Assembly (NCBI GenBank): GCA_037384225.1
Contig: JARROD010000276.1
Coordinates: 1-8,526, forward strand
Direction of reading: 5' to 3'
DNA length: 8,526 bases
From: JARROD01 sp037384225
GTDB lineage: Bacteria > Pseudomonadota > Gammaproteobacteria > Pseudomonadales > Cellvibrionaceae
The notes under the pieces were generated by a model. That model was not told the origin of the DNA. It worked only from the letters and a program-made list of their open reading frames with translations, and searched no databases. Numbering within the stretch: the first letter of the stretch is position 1; each line of letters opens with the position of its first letter. Shown here piece after piece: positions 1-6,711 of this stretch. A program made the position numbers and the translations under genes.

Positions 1-2487
1 GAGTTCCGCCGTCCAGCTATCCGTTGCAACACCGGCCGTTAACCCCACCATGGCCCAGCTGTCCAGCTCGATCCGGTTGATGGTGATAATGTCGGTATAG
101 GATGACTCAGAATAGGTGACGTGTGGCATCACATGGGCGGTCATGCCGTTTTCCAGATCCCATTCATAACGCGCCTGAAGATTGGCCTGAAATTTGGGTG
201 CGAACGCCAACTCGTCGCCCTTACGCACATCGTCGGTGGGTGTCAATACCTCGGTGATTTCCGTATCCAGGACGGAGAAGGATCCGCTGATCAGAAGTCC
301 CGCTACAGTCTCCGGGGCCCACTGAATATCGCCTTCGGCGCCTTTGACTTCCGCGTCGGCGGCGTTGTCCGAGAAGAACAGGTTGGTGATGCTGGGGTCG
401 AATATCGTCGTTTGGAGCCGCTCGATCTCCACAAAGAACAGGTTACCGTTAAAGCGCAACTGGCCGTCCAGCATATCCATCTTCCAGCCGAACTCGTAGT
501 TGGTGGTGTCGTCTGTGTCGAGGACAAAGGGCACGGTATAGTCGCCGGGGCCACTCGCACCGCCGGGGCGGTTCAGCAGGCCGGGGCGGAAACCTTCCGA
601 GGCGGTGGCGTAGAACAAGTAGTTGTCCGTTGGCGCCCACTGCAGGGTGAACTTGAAGATGGTGCCGTCGGTTTCCGCCACGTCCGGTGCATTCAACGAA
701 TTGAAGATCTGACTGGCCTGGGACTGAGTGAGCAGCGGATCCCTTGCCCTAATTTCCTCCAACGACATACCCTTGGTATAGGTGATTTGCCTGTCGGCGT
801 TACAATCGCTGGCGTTGTGGAAAGTGAACTTGCCGTCACCATTGTAGAGGTCACTGATATCGGTGCCGAAGGCGTTAATATCCCCCCCGCCCAGGTTACA
901 GAAGGAAGAGTTGGCGCTACCGTCGAAATCGACTTCGATGTCATAGTAGCGCGAGCCGACAATCGCCGAGAAGGTATCGGTCAGCTCGAAGGTGACTTCT
1001 CCAAATGCGCCGAATTGCTGATCGGTGCGTTCGACGTCATTCCTGAAAATGACCGCGGCGGGGAAAGGTCCCGGGTCCGAGTTGTAGCCGGTGGGGAACG
1101 GGAAGTTGGCTCCGAAGTTGTTGCTGATTGAGCCCGGATAGGTAAAGTCGTTGCGCTCACGCAGTTCCAGGTCGCTGTAAAAGGCGCCGAAGGTGGCGTG
1201 TATACGCTTGTCGGCGGGCGTGGAAACACGCAATTCGTGGGTGAACACTTCGCTCTCTGTAGTGGAGTTGACGAACAGGTTGGGCGCCTGACAGGTGCCG
1301 CTGGGCGACGTTCCCGCTGCCGGGTAGCTCACCGAACTGTCGCAAATGTAGTAGGGCAGGTACTGGCCCACGAACAGGTAGTCGGTGTAGTCCACCAACT
1401 GGTCGGCATCCCGCTTGGTGAAGGCCCCGGTGTAGACGATTTCCAGCTCCGCCAGTCGCCCCTCCAGAGTCCAGTTGACGTTTTCAAAGGCGTCTTCCAG
1501 GGAGTCTTCCTCGAAACGTTGAATTTCCAGGTCGTCCAGCTCCGGGTCGACGAAGAATACCCCTTCCGACTCTATGGTCTGCTGGGCGTAGCCTACTAAC
1601 AGGCTCCATTTATCATTGATATCCAAAAGCCCGCTCAGCCGGGCGCCGGAGTAAGTGGTGTCGTTGAAATTGTTCTCGACCTTGGTGGCGTTGTCGGCTT
1701 CCAGGAAGGTTACGCCGCTCAAGTCGGCGGTGGAATTGAAGCCAGCCCGGCGGGAGTTCACCGGTACGCCGTTGTCGCGTACAGTACCTTCCGGCCGGTA
1801 ACGTGCGGACTCGGCGGCGCTGCGGGTGCCGGCCACATTGTCGATATAACCGCCCTGGTAGTCGTTGTAGACCACGCCGCGCAGGGTCAGGTTGTCGGTC
1901 ACCGGGAGGTTCAGAACCGCTTCGACATTGGTGCTGGGGTCGCCGCTATGGGTGTAGGCGGTGCCGAACTTCACATTGCCGCTGGCGGCACTCGGGTCTG
2001 GTCTATTGGTGATCAGTCGCACAGTGCCGGCTTGAGAACTGGCTCCAAACAAGGTGCCCTGGGGGCCCGCCAGGACTTCCACCCGGTTCAGGTCGGCGGC
2101 GTAGACATCTAGATTGCGACCTGGCTGGGCCAGCGGTTGTTCGTCGAGATAGAGGGCTACGTTGGGCGCCAGGCCTGCCACCCCCGCGGTGGTTAAGTTG
2201 GGCGTGGTGGAGGCGACGCCGCGGATATAAATGGTGTTTTGACCGGGGCCGCTGCCGCCGGCGGTGACTCCCGGCATTTGCACGAGGTAATCGGAAAAAT
2301 TAGATACCCCCAGTTGATCCAGTTTTTCCTCTCCCATCGCCGAGACGGCGACGGGGATGTCCTGAGTACTCTCCGCACGCTTGGTGGCGGTGACGACCAA
2401 CTCCTCAATGTACACTGACGCCGCATTCGCGAAATTGGATGTGATGGCCGTGACTACGGCACTGGCTAACGTCGTTCGCCTGAACAT
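1..2487 (-). CDS. TonB-dependent outer membrane receptor (3' end off window)
   Basis: An outer membrane beta-barrel receptor of the TonB-dependent family, which uses proton-motive force passed on by TonB-ExbBD to import a bound ligand. Reading the minus strand from the ATG at 2487 gives 829 sense codons with no stop, so the gene continues beyond the left edge; I checked the frame codon by codon. Residues 1-22 look like a signal peptide (MFRRTTLASA start, cleavage near ANA). A TonB-box-like stretch IEELVVTATKR follows at about 27-37. The plug domain runs to about residue 165 and holds the family hallmarks YIRGV, RVEVLAGPQGTLFGA and RLITNRP. The rest reads as barrel strands and loops, and the last visible residues (TAGVATDSWTAEL) resemble the penultimate strands, so perhaps 50-90 residues are missing. 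A GGGGAG ribosome binding site sits 7 nt before the start. The substrate cannot be read from the sequence; nearby betaine genes are only a hint. Confidence 0.93.
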   Translation of the reverse strand, partial: MFRRTTLASAVVTAITSNFANAASVYIEELVVTATKRAESTQDIPVAVSAMGEEKLDQLGVSNFSDYLVQMPGVTAGGSGPGQNTIYIRGVASTTPNLTTAGVAGLAPNVALYLDEQPLAQPGRNLDVYAADLNRVEVLAGPQGTLFGASSQAGTVRLITNRPDPSAASGNVKFGTAYTHSGDPSTNVEAVLNLPVTDNLTLRGVVYNDYQGGYIDNVAGTRSAAESARYRPEGTVRDNGVPVNSRRAGFNSTADLSGVTFLEADNATKVENNFNDTTYSGARLSGLLDINDKWSLLVGYAQQTIESEGVFFVDPELDDLEIQRFEEDSLEDAFENVNWTLEGRLAELEIVYTGAFTKRDADQLVDYTDYLFVGQYLPYYICDSSVSYPAAGTSPSGTCQAPNLFVNSTTESEVFTHELRVSTPADKRIHATFGAFYSDLELRERNDFTYPGSISNNFGANFPFPTGYNSDPGPFPAAVIFRNDVERTDQQFGAFGEVTFELTDTFSAIVGSRYYDIEVDFDGSANSSFCNLGGGDINAFGTDISDLYNGDGKFTFHNASDCNADRQITYTKGMSLEEIRARDPLLTQSQASQIFNSLNAPDVAETDGTIFKFTLQWAPTDNYLFYATASEGFRPGLLNRPGGASGPGDYTVPFVLDTDDTTNYEFGWKMDMLDGQLRFNGNLFFVEIERLQTTIFDPSITNLFFSDNAADAEVKGAEGDIQWAPETVAGLLISGSFSVLDTEITEVLTPTDDVRKGDELAFAPKFQANLQARYEWDLENGMTAHVMPHVTYSESSYTDIITINRIELDSWAMVGLTAGVATDSWTAEL

Positions 2488-2500
2488 ATCGTTACTCCCC

Positions 2501-2512
2501 TAACTATAGTTA
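2501..2512. repeat. 12-bp perfect palindrome just upstream of the receptor's ribosome binding site
   Basis: TAACTATAGTTA is its own reverse complement and lies immediately before the GGGGAG ribosome binding site of the receptor gene. It contains a -10-like TATAGT on the minus strand, but a transcript starting from it would begin within the ribosome binding site. An operator or chance AT-rich symmetry is therefore more likely than a core promoter. Nothing further supports a role. Confidence 0.3.
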
Positions 2513-2543
2513 TGCTTTCTATTGGTAATCTGGGCGTTGTTGC

Positions 2544-2570
2544 CTATTATTGCTATCGATTTTCTGTCGA
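2544..2570 (-). promoter_or_regulatory. Weak candidate promoter for the TonB-dependent receptor
   Basis: On the minus strand, TCGACA (5 of 6 matches to the -35 consensus TTGACA) at 2570-2565 is followed after 15 nt by TAATAG at 2549-2544. The spacer is shorter than the usual 17 nt and the -10 match is poor, so this is a weak call. Its position, about 57 nt before the receptor start and within the AT-rich gap behind purU, is what makes it plausible. Confidence 0.2.
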
Positions 2571-2616
2571 CTATCGCGACTTATTTTGTAGTTATATTGT
2601 TATTCGACTTCTGGTT

Positions 2617-2640
2617 TTACGGCATGGCATTCCTCCTTTT
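2617..2640 (-). other. Orphan strong Shine-Dalgarno with a two-codon ORF (Met-Pro-stop)
   Basis: Just after purU, the minus strand carries AAAAGGAGG, then six bases, then ATG CCG TAA at 2625-2617. The ribosome binding site is stronger and better spaced than that of any complete gene in the window, yet the ORF ends after two codons. A second ATG at 2630, directly against the Shine-Dalgarno, would give a 12-residue basic peptide ending within the gap. It may be a leader for the receptor transcript, or the surviving start of a gene lost by deletion. No function is claimed. Confidence 0.35.
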
Positions 2641-2665
2641 GAGTGTAGAGCGCATCCTTCTGAAG

Positions 2666-3532
2666 TCAATCCGGGAACACCACCGTGCGATTGCCGTGCA
2701 GGAACACGCGTTTTTCAACATGATAACGTACCGCTCGGGACAATGTCTGGCTTTCTATGTCCTGACCACGTGCCACCAGCTCTTCCGGGTAGTGGCTGTG
2801 GTCCACTGGCTGCACCGCCTGGGTGATGATCGGGCCCTCGTCCAGGTCGTCGTTGACGTAGTGGGCGGTGGCGCCAACCAGTTTTACGCCCTTGGCCCAG
2901 GCTTGGTGATAGGGTTTGGCGCCCTTGAAGCCCGGCAGCAGAGAGTGGTGAATGTTGATGGCCCAACCGTCGAGCTTCTTGGCCATCTGCGATGATAATA
3001 TCTGCATGTAGCGGGCGAGTACCACCAGTTCGCATTGGTAATTGGTAATTAATCGGAATAGTTCTGCTTCCTGTTGTGGTTTGGTTTCGGCCGTGATGGG
3101 CAGGTGGTGGTAGGGAATCTGGTGCCAGTCGGCCAGGGGTTTCAGGTCCGGGTGGTTGGAGATGATGGCGGGGATCTCGATGGCCAGTTCACCGGTGCGG
3201 TAACGGTACAAAAGGTCGTTCAGGCAGTGATCGTATTTGGAAACGAGTATGGCGACTTTGGTTTTGTGATTGGGTTCGGTGAGCTGCCACTGCATCTGGA
3301 AGTCCAACGCCCGGTCGGCGAAGATTTTTTGAAAACGTTGTAGTGAAGTGTCGGCCGATAAGGGTTTGAATTCAACACGGATGCTGAAACTCTGTGTCGC
3401 CCGGTCGTCGAAGGAGTGCATGGAGACGATGTAGTTTTGCGTCTCCGCCAGGCTGCGGGTGACCACATCCACGGTGCCCAGGGTGCTCGGACACTGGGCG
3501 GTGAGTATCCATAGGGATTCTTGATGACCCAT
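2666..3532 (-). CDS. purU: Formyltetrahydrofolate deformylase PurU
   Basis: Hydrolyses 10-formyl-tetrahydrofolate to tetrahydrofolate and formate in the cytoplasm, rebalancing one-carbon folates. The N-terminal part (about residues 5-85) is an ACT-type regulatory domain, and residues 90-285 form the formyltransferase fold. The catalytic triad of the PurN/PurU fold is visible: Asn193 and His195 in INIHHSLLPGFKG and Asp231 in DDLDEGPII. An ATG at 3541 would give 291 residues, but the GAGGA ribosome binding site touches that codon directly. The same GAGGA is 9 nt before the ATG at 3532, so the 288-residue form starting MGHQESLW is preferred; family members are typically 280-290 residues. It lies downstream of gbcA on the same strand, 266 nt away. 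In Pseudomonas a purU copy belongs to the GbdR-controlled betaine and sarcosine regulon, which fits the one-carbon units released by demethylation. Confidence 0.95.
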   Translation of the reverse strand: MGHQESLWILTAQCPSTLGTVDVVTRSLAETQNYIVSMHSFDDRATQSFSIRVEFKPLSADTSLQRFQKIFADRALDFQMQWQLTEPNHKTKVAILVSKYDHCLNDLLYRYRTGELAIEIPAIISNHPDLKPLADWHQIPYHHLPITAETKPQQEAELFRLITNYQCELVVLARYMQILSSQMAKKLDGWAINIHHSLLPGFKGAKPYHQAWAKGVKLVGATAHYVNDDLDEGPIITQAVQPVDHSHYPEELVARGQDIESQTLSRAVRYHVEKRVFLHGNRTVVFPD

Positions 3533-3677
3533 AAATTTCATTCCTCATGCTTCTGAAATCTCGGACTGACGCTCGCTGCTGGGCGGTTTGGGGCGGGCGG
3601 CATCAGTGCAGCAAGTCTGATACTAGGGCGAGCATCCGATAAGCATGTGCACGGAGACGACATCGAGGGAATGATTT

Positions 3678-3696
3678 GCGACAAGTGTCCCCTTTT
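3678..3696 (-). repeat. Possible solo end of the RAYT-type element, overlapping a TGTCGC motif
   Basis: The minus strand from 3696 reads AAAAGGGGAC, the same ten bases found at 7911-7920 at the left end of the element beside gbdR, and then continues ACTTGTCGC rather than GGAGGG. It contains GACA and TGTC arms around AG. It could be a remnant end of a related repeat, or chance. The TGTCGC here matches the first six bases of the candidate sites in the gbcA/gbcB gap. Confidence 0.25.
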
Positions 3697-3757
3697 ATGG
3701 ACCGCTCCTGAAACCCAGGGCGCGAGAGAGTCTATCGAGATCGCGGCCGCCCCGCAA

Positions 3758-3780
3758 GCCGCCCGGTTGAGCCGGACGGC
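3758..3780 (-). terminator. GC-rich hairpin downstream of gbcA
   Basis: GCCGCCCGG (3758-3766) and CCGGACGGC (3772-3780) pair as a 9-bp stem with one wobble and a 5-nt loop, about 20 nt beyond the gbcA stop codon. In the gbcA direction it is not followed by a T-run, so it is an imperfect intrinsic terminator. In the plus direction it is followed by CTTCTTCT. It may stop or pause transcription between gbcA and purU. Confidence 0.4.
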
Positions 3781-3798
3781 CTTCTTCTGTACACAAAG

Positions 3799-5058
3799 TT
3801 ACTTGCTATTGTTCAAAATCGCCTCGCAATACCAGTCTAAGAAGTTGATCACACCGAACTCAAAGGTCTCGGAGTAGGGGCCCGGCTCATAACCGAGCGA
3901 ATTGATGCCGCGCTGGTTTTCCTCCGCCAGATCGCGATCCTGACGGTTGGTGGCGTCCCACACCTGCTTAAGGCGTTCGACATCGTAGTCTTCTCCCTCC
4001 ACGGCGTCCTTGTGCACCAACCACTTGGTGGTCACCAGGGTTTTCTGCGCCGAGACCGGCAGCACCCGGAATACGATCAGGTGGTCGCTCTGCATGTGGT
4101 TCCAGGAATTGGGCAGATGCAAAACGCGCATGGAACCCAGTTCCCGGTTTTGCACCCGTCCCAAGGTTTTACGGCAGGCTGGCTTGCCGTCTATGGTCAT
4201 CACCTGGGTGCCCTTCTGCAGTGGCATGCGCACGATGCGGTTGCGCAGGCCGCTCTCCAGTCTCCGGTGCGGGATGCCCTCCCGGTCCCAGGCCTGGGCC
4301 TGGCTCTCGTAGTGAGTGAGAAATTCCGGGGTGGCGCGCGGGTCCGTGGTGTCGTCCCACTCGAGCAGGGTGCGCAGCAGCTCCGGGTGGCTGCCGGAGC
4401 AGTGGTAGCACTCGCGGTTGTTCTCGATCACTAGCTTCCAGTTGGCGTTCTCCTCCAGGGTGCTTTGCACTGCCACCTTGGTATTTTCCATGTCGTAGGG
4501 TTCCATGTACTCCGCCAGGCCGCTCAGGAAGTCGTCGATTGCCGGTGGCTCGCCCTCTCTCAGGCAGACGAAGATAAAGCCGCCGGCAGTTTTGCAGTGC
4601 ACTGGTTTCATGGCGTATTTGCCCCGGTCGAAGTGCTCGCCCATCTCGGAACTGGCGAAGATGAGGTTGCCCTTCAGGTCGTAGGTCCACTGGTGGTAGG
4701 GGCAGGTCATGTTGGCCACCTTCCCTTGGGCCTGAGTACACAGGCGCGAGCCCCGGTGGCGACAAACGTTGTGGAACGCCTGAATCCCGCCATCCTGGTC
4801 GCGCACAAGAATCACCGGGTTCTGACCGATATCCACCGTTATATAGTTGCCTTTGGTTGGCAACTCACAGGTCATACCGACGAACAACCACTGCTTCTCG
4901 AATACCTCTTCCATGTCGATGCGAAACAGCAGTGGGTCGTTGTACAGTGGCCGGGGCAGCGAGTGAGTGCGCGATCGTTCCTTCAACAGCTGCACCATCT
5001 GCCGGCGGGCTTCTTCCATATTGTTGTAGGTCAGGTTCAACAGGTCGTATTCGTTCAT
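3799..5058 (-). CDS. gbcA: Glycine betaine monooxygenase, Rieske oxygenase subunit GbcA
   Basis: The terminal oxygenase of the two-component enzyme that demethylates glycine betaine to dimethylglycine with release of formaldehyde. The 419 residues match the usual length (about 420-430). The Rieske 2Fe-2S site is Cys99-x-His101 and Cys119-x2-His122. The mononuclear iron site is in NNRECYHCSGSHPEL, with His219 and His224, and Asp374 in NRQDRDLAEE is the probable third ligand. Glu216 is placed like the bridging glutamate of the related carnitine oxygenase CntA. The gene is divergent from gbcB, its electron donor, across a 210-bp control region. The start at 5058 has only a weak purine-rich ribosome binding site (AGAGAAG), but no later Met is better placed. 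Related Rieske enzymes on stachydrine or carnitine share the fold; the pairing with a GbcB-type reductase and a GbdR-type regulator favours glycine betaine. Confidence 0.93.
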   Translation of the reverse strand: MNEYDLLNLTYNNMEEARRQMVQLLKERSRTHSLPRPLYNDPLLFRIDMEEVFEKQWLFVGMTCELPTKGNYITVDIGQNPVILVRDQDGGIQAFHNVCRHRGSRLCTQAQGKVANMTCPYHQWTYDLKGNLIFASSEMGEHFDRGKYAMKPVHCKTAGGFIFVCLREGEPPAIDDFLSGLAEYMEPYDMENTKVAVQSTLEENANWKLVIENNRECYHCSGSHPELLRTLLEWDDTTDPRATPEFLTHYESQAQAWDREGIPHRRLESGLRNRIVRMPLQKGTQVMTIDGKPACRKTLGRVQNRELGSMRVLHLPNSWNHMQSDHLIVFRVLPVSAQKTLVTTKWLVHKDAVEGEDYDVERLKQVWDATNRQDRDLAEENQRGINSLGYEPGPYSETFEFGVINFLDWYCEAILNNSK

Positions 5059-5128
5059 CTACGTCTTCTCTTTAGGTAAAACCATGCACATTTAGCCGCT
5101 ATTTTCGGCAAAGGCAGGGCTGGGTGTT

Positions 5129-5143
5129 TGTCCATTAGCGACA
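5129..5143 (-). promoter_or_regulatory. Candidate GbdR operator facing gbcA
   Basis: The minus strand reads TGTCGCTAATGGACA. It shares 11 of 15 positions with the site facing gbcB. It has TGTC/GACA inverted arms seven bases apart and lies inside a wider perfect inverted repeat, GGGTGT (5122-5127) and ACACCC (5141-5146). It ends 70 nt before the gbcA start codon. Assignment to GbdR is an inference from gene context. Confidence 0.5.
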
Positions 5144-5219
5144 CCCCTCGTTTACTTTTTGACTCGCCGGGATTTTCCGCACCGTTGGCGCATAGCGCTG
5201 GAGTATACGAACAAGATCG

Positions 5220-5234
5220 TGTCGCAAACGGTTA
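5220..5234 (+). promoter_or_regulatory. Candidate GbdR operator facing gbcB
   Basis: TGTCGCAAACGGTTA matches the gbcA-facing site on the opposite strand with the shared pattern TGTCGCnAAnGGnnA. It ends 34 nt before the gbcB start, close enough for an activator bound beside or over the -35 region. Assignment to GbdR is an inference from gene context. Confidence 0.5.
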
Positions 5235-5268
5235 ACTGGGCTAAATCACCTCCCACGGAGACATAACA

Positions 5269-6396
5269 ATGACCAGCGTTACCGATAATCCCCAGTCTTC
5301 TGACGCCTTCAACCCTCTTAACACCCGGGTCTGGGCCAATGGCCGTCATCAGGTGCGCTGTGTGCGGGTGATCCGCGAGACCTGGGATGTGAAGACCTTT
5401 TGCTTCAACGCCGAGCAGTCGGTGATGTTCTTCTTCAAACCGGGCCAGTTCGTGACCCTGGAAATGGAGATCGAAGGCGAGCAGATCATGCGCTCCTACA
5501 CCATTTCAAGCTCGCCTTCCGTGCCCTACAGTTTTTCCATCTCTGTGAAGCGGGTGCCGGGCGGGTTGGTTTCCAATTGGTTGCACGACAACCTCAAGGA
5601 ACACGACGAACTGGTGGTACACGGCCCGGTAGGGGATTTCAATTGCATCGATCATCCGGCGGATAAGGTGCTCCTGCTCTCGGGCGGGGTAGGTATTACG
5701 CCGCTGATGTCGATGGCGCGCTGGTACTTCGACACCAACGCCAATGTGGATATGTCCTTCATCCACAGCGCGCGCACCCCCAATGACATCATCTTTCATC
5801 GCGAACTGGAGCACATATGCTCGAGAATCGCCAACTTCAATCTGGCGGTGATCTGCGAACGCATTGAGATCGGTCAGGCCTGGAACGGTTACCGGGGGTT
5901 TTTGGACCAGGCCAAGCTGGAAATGGTGGCACCGGATTACCTGTCGCGGCAAATCTTCTGCTGTGGTCCCACACCCTACATGAGAGCGGTGCGCCGCATA
6001 TTGGTTGACAACGGCTTCAACATGGACTTTTACCACGAAGAGTCCTTCGGAGCGACACCGGAGGAGGTGACTCAGGATGTCTTGGAACAGGCGGAGATCG
6101 CTGTGCGCGAGGCCGAGGAGGTCAAGGATGTAGACCTGTTCACGGTGGAGTTTGCGCAATCGGGCATGAGCGTGCAGGCGGCGCGCGGCGAAACCGTGCA
6201 CGCGGCGGCCGGTCGTTTGGGGCTGAACATTCCCAAAGCGTGCGGGGTTGGAATCTGCGGCACTTGCAAGGTTCGTAAAACCGCCGGTGAGGTGGACATT
6301 CAGCACAACGGTGGGATCACTGAGGAGGATCTGGCCGACGGATTTATTCTATCGTGCTGCAGCACCCCGTTATCCGATGTGGTCATCGAAGGCTGA
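5269..6396 (+). CDS. gbcB: Glycine betaine monooxygenase, reductase subunit GbcB
   Basis: The NAD(P)H-dependent flavin and iron-sulfur reductase that feeds electrons to GbcA. The 375-residue protein has the order FAD domain, NAD-binding domain, C-terminal plant-type ferredoxin. FAD binding is marked by RSYT at 75-78, pyridine nucleotide binding by GGVGITP at 139-145 and CCGP at 231-234. The 2Fe-2S ligands are Cys325, Cys330 and Cys333 in ACGVGICGTCKV, plus Cys363 in ILSCCS. The start has GGAG eight bases upstream. The gene is divergent from gbcA and is followed by hairpins rather than a close downstream gene, so it is probably transcribed alone. Related reductases of the Hcr/VanB type share the fold; the neighbour decides the assignment. 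Confidence 0.93.
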   Translation: MTSVTDNPQSSDAFNPLNTRVWANGRHQVRCVRVIRETWDVKTFCFNAEQSVMFFFKPGQFVTLEMEIEGEQIMRSYTISSSPSVPYSFSISVKRVPGGLVSNWLHDNLKEHDELVVHGPVGDFNCIDHPADKVLLLSGGVGITPLMSMARWYFDTNANVDMSFIHSARTPNDIIFHRELEHICSRIANFNLAVICERIEIGQAWNGYRGFLDQAKLEMVAPDYLSRQIFCCGPTPYMRAVRRILVDNGFNMDFYHEESFGATPEEVTQDVLEQAEIAVREAEEVKDVDLFTVEFAQSGMSVQAARGETVHAAAGRLGLNIPKACGVGICGTCKVRKTAGEVDIQHNGGITEEDLADGFILSCCSTPLSDVVIEG

Positions 6397-6435
6397 GCGT
6401 AGATCCAAACGTCTCCCCAACCCTCTTTTCAAGAA

Positions 6436-6460
6436 CCGCTACGGTCGTATAAAGTAGCGG
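6436..6460 (+). terminator. First hairpin behind gbcB, possible terminator
   Basis: CCGCTAC (6436-6442) and GTAGCGG (6454-6460) form a perfect 7-bp stem around an 11-nt AT-rich loop, 39 nt past the gbcB stop. No T-run follows, so it is not a classical intrinsic terminator on its own. It is the first of two closely spaced stems and may act with the second. Confidence 0.35.
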
Positions 6461-6464
6461 CAAA

Positions 6465-6490
6465 GCCCGTCATAAATCCATAAAACGGGC
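6465..6490 (+). terminator. Second hairpin behind gbcB, possible terminator
   Basis: GCCCGT (6465-6470) and ACGGGC (6485-6490) pair perfectly around a 14-nt loop. The stem is preceded by AAA and followed by a T-rich but interrupted stretch (ATTATGAATTTCATTTT). It is the better of the two terminator candidates for gbcB. Confidence 0.4.
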
Positions 6491-6522
6491 ATTATGAATT
6501 TCATTTTGATACCATAAAGTGC

Positions 6523-6537
6523 CGGGGTACAACCCCG
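6523..6537. repeat. Short tight hairpin upstream of gbdR
   Basis: CGGGGT (6523-6528) and ACCCCG (6532-6537) are separated by only three bases. It is followed directly by TATGTCGC, without a T-run. It could be an operator or an RNA structure in a long gbdR leader; nothing decides between these. Confidence 0.35.
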
Positions 6538-6711
6538 TATGTCGCAATTAGATATGTTTGAAAATTTACGTGCCGTTTTTGGGAGGCTGCATTCCAGAAA
6601 CCGACCTAATATGAATACACACTCCTGCCTAACGGCAAGAGTAGTAAGGTGAAGCGATGGCGTAGCAGGGGTATTCCCGCCCGGGCAACCGGCGCCCCTA
6701 TAACAATAATA

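Larger units (their letters stand above)
3533..3798. other. Intergenic region between gbcA and purU
   Basis: No gene is supported in this gap. It holds the purU ribosome binding site at its left end, a GC-rich hairpin behind gbcA at 3758-3780, and a short stretch at 3678-3696 whose minus strand begins AAAAGGGGAC and runs into TGTCGCAAAT. A plus-strand reading frame from 3647 runs into antisense gbcA, has no ribosome binding site and no recognisable protein features. No convincing -10/-35 pair was found for purU, so its promoter is unplaced; read-through from gbcA is possible. Confidence 0.5.
5059..5268. promoter_or_regulatory. Divergent gbcA/gbcB control region
   Basis: This 210-bp gap must hold the promoters of both gbcA (leftward) and gbcB (rightward). 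It contains two related 15-bp sites, listed separately, one on each strand and each reading toward its own gene. The gbcB ribosome binding site is GGAG eight bases before its ATG. No strong -10/-35 hexamers stand out for either gene, which is usual for promoters that depend on an AraC-family activator. Confidence 0.7.

Noticed and set aside
121..1131. Plus-strand 336-codon open frame
   Set aside because: It is the exact antisense frame of the receptor gene, shows no conserved domain and has no ribosome binding site; codon bias of the real gene explains its length.
2576..2581. AGTCGC upstream of the receptor as a regulator site tying it to the betaine genes
   Set aside because: It differs from the core hexamer at the first base and the following bases do not match the 15-bp pattern.
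2522..2995. Plus-strand 157-codon frame with a very hydrophobic N-terminus resembling a membrane protein
   Set aside because: It starts at TTG without a ribosome binding site, and more than two thirds of it is antisense to the well-supported purU. The hydrophobicity comes from the AT-rich gap and is likely chance.
3647..3877. Plus-strand 76-codon frame with a CxxC-like start in the gbcA-purU gap
   Set aside because: No ribosome binding site, runs into antisense gbcA, and shows no domain beyond a single CDKC.
5506..6306. Minus-strand 266-codon open frame
   Set aside because: It lies wholly antisense to gbcB, whose cofactor motifs are all present.
6540..6545. TGTCGC upstream of gbdR as a further regulator site
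   Set aside because: The bases after the hexamer do not follow the AAnGG pattern shared by the gbcA and gbcB sites, and it lies over 200 bp from the start codon.
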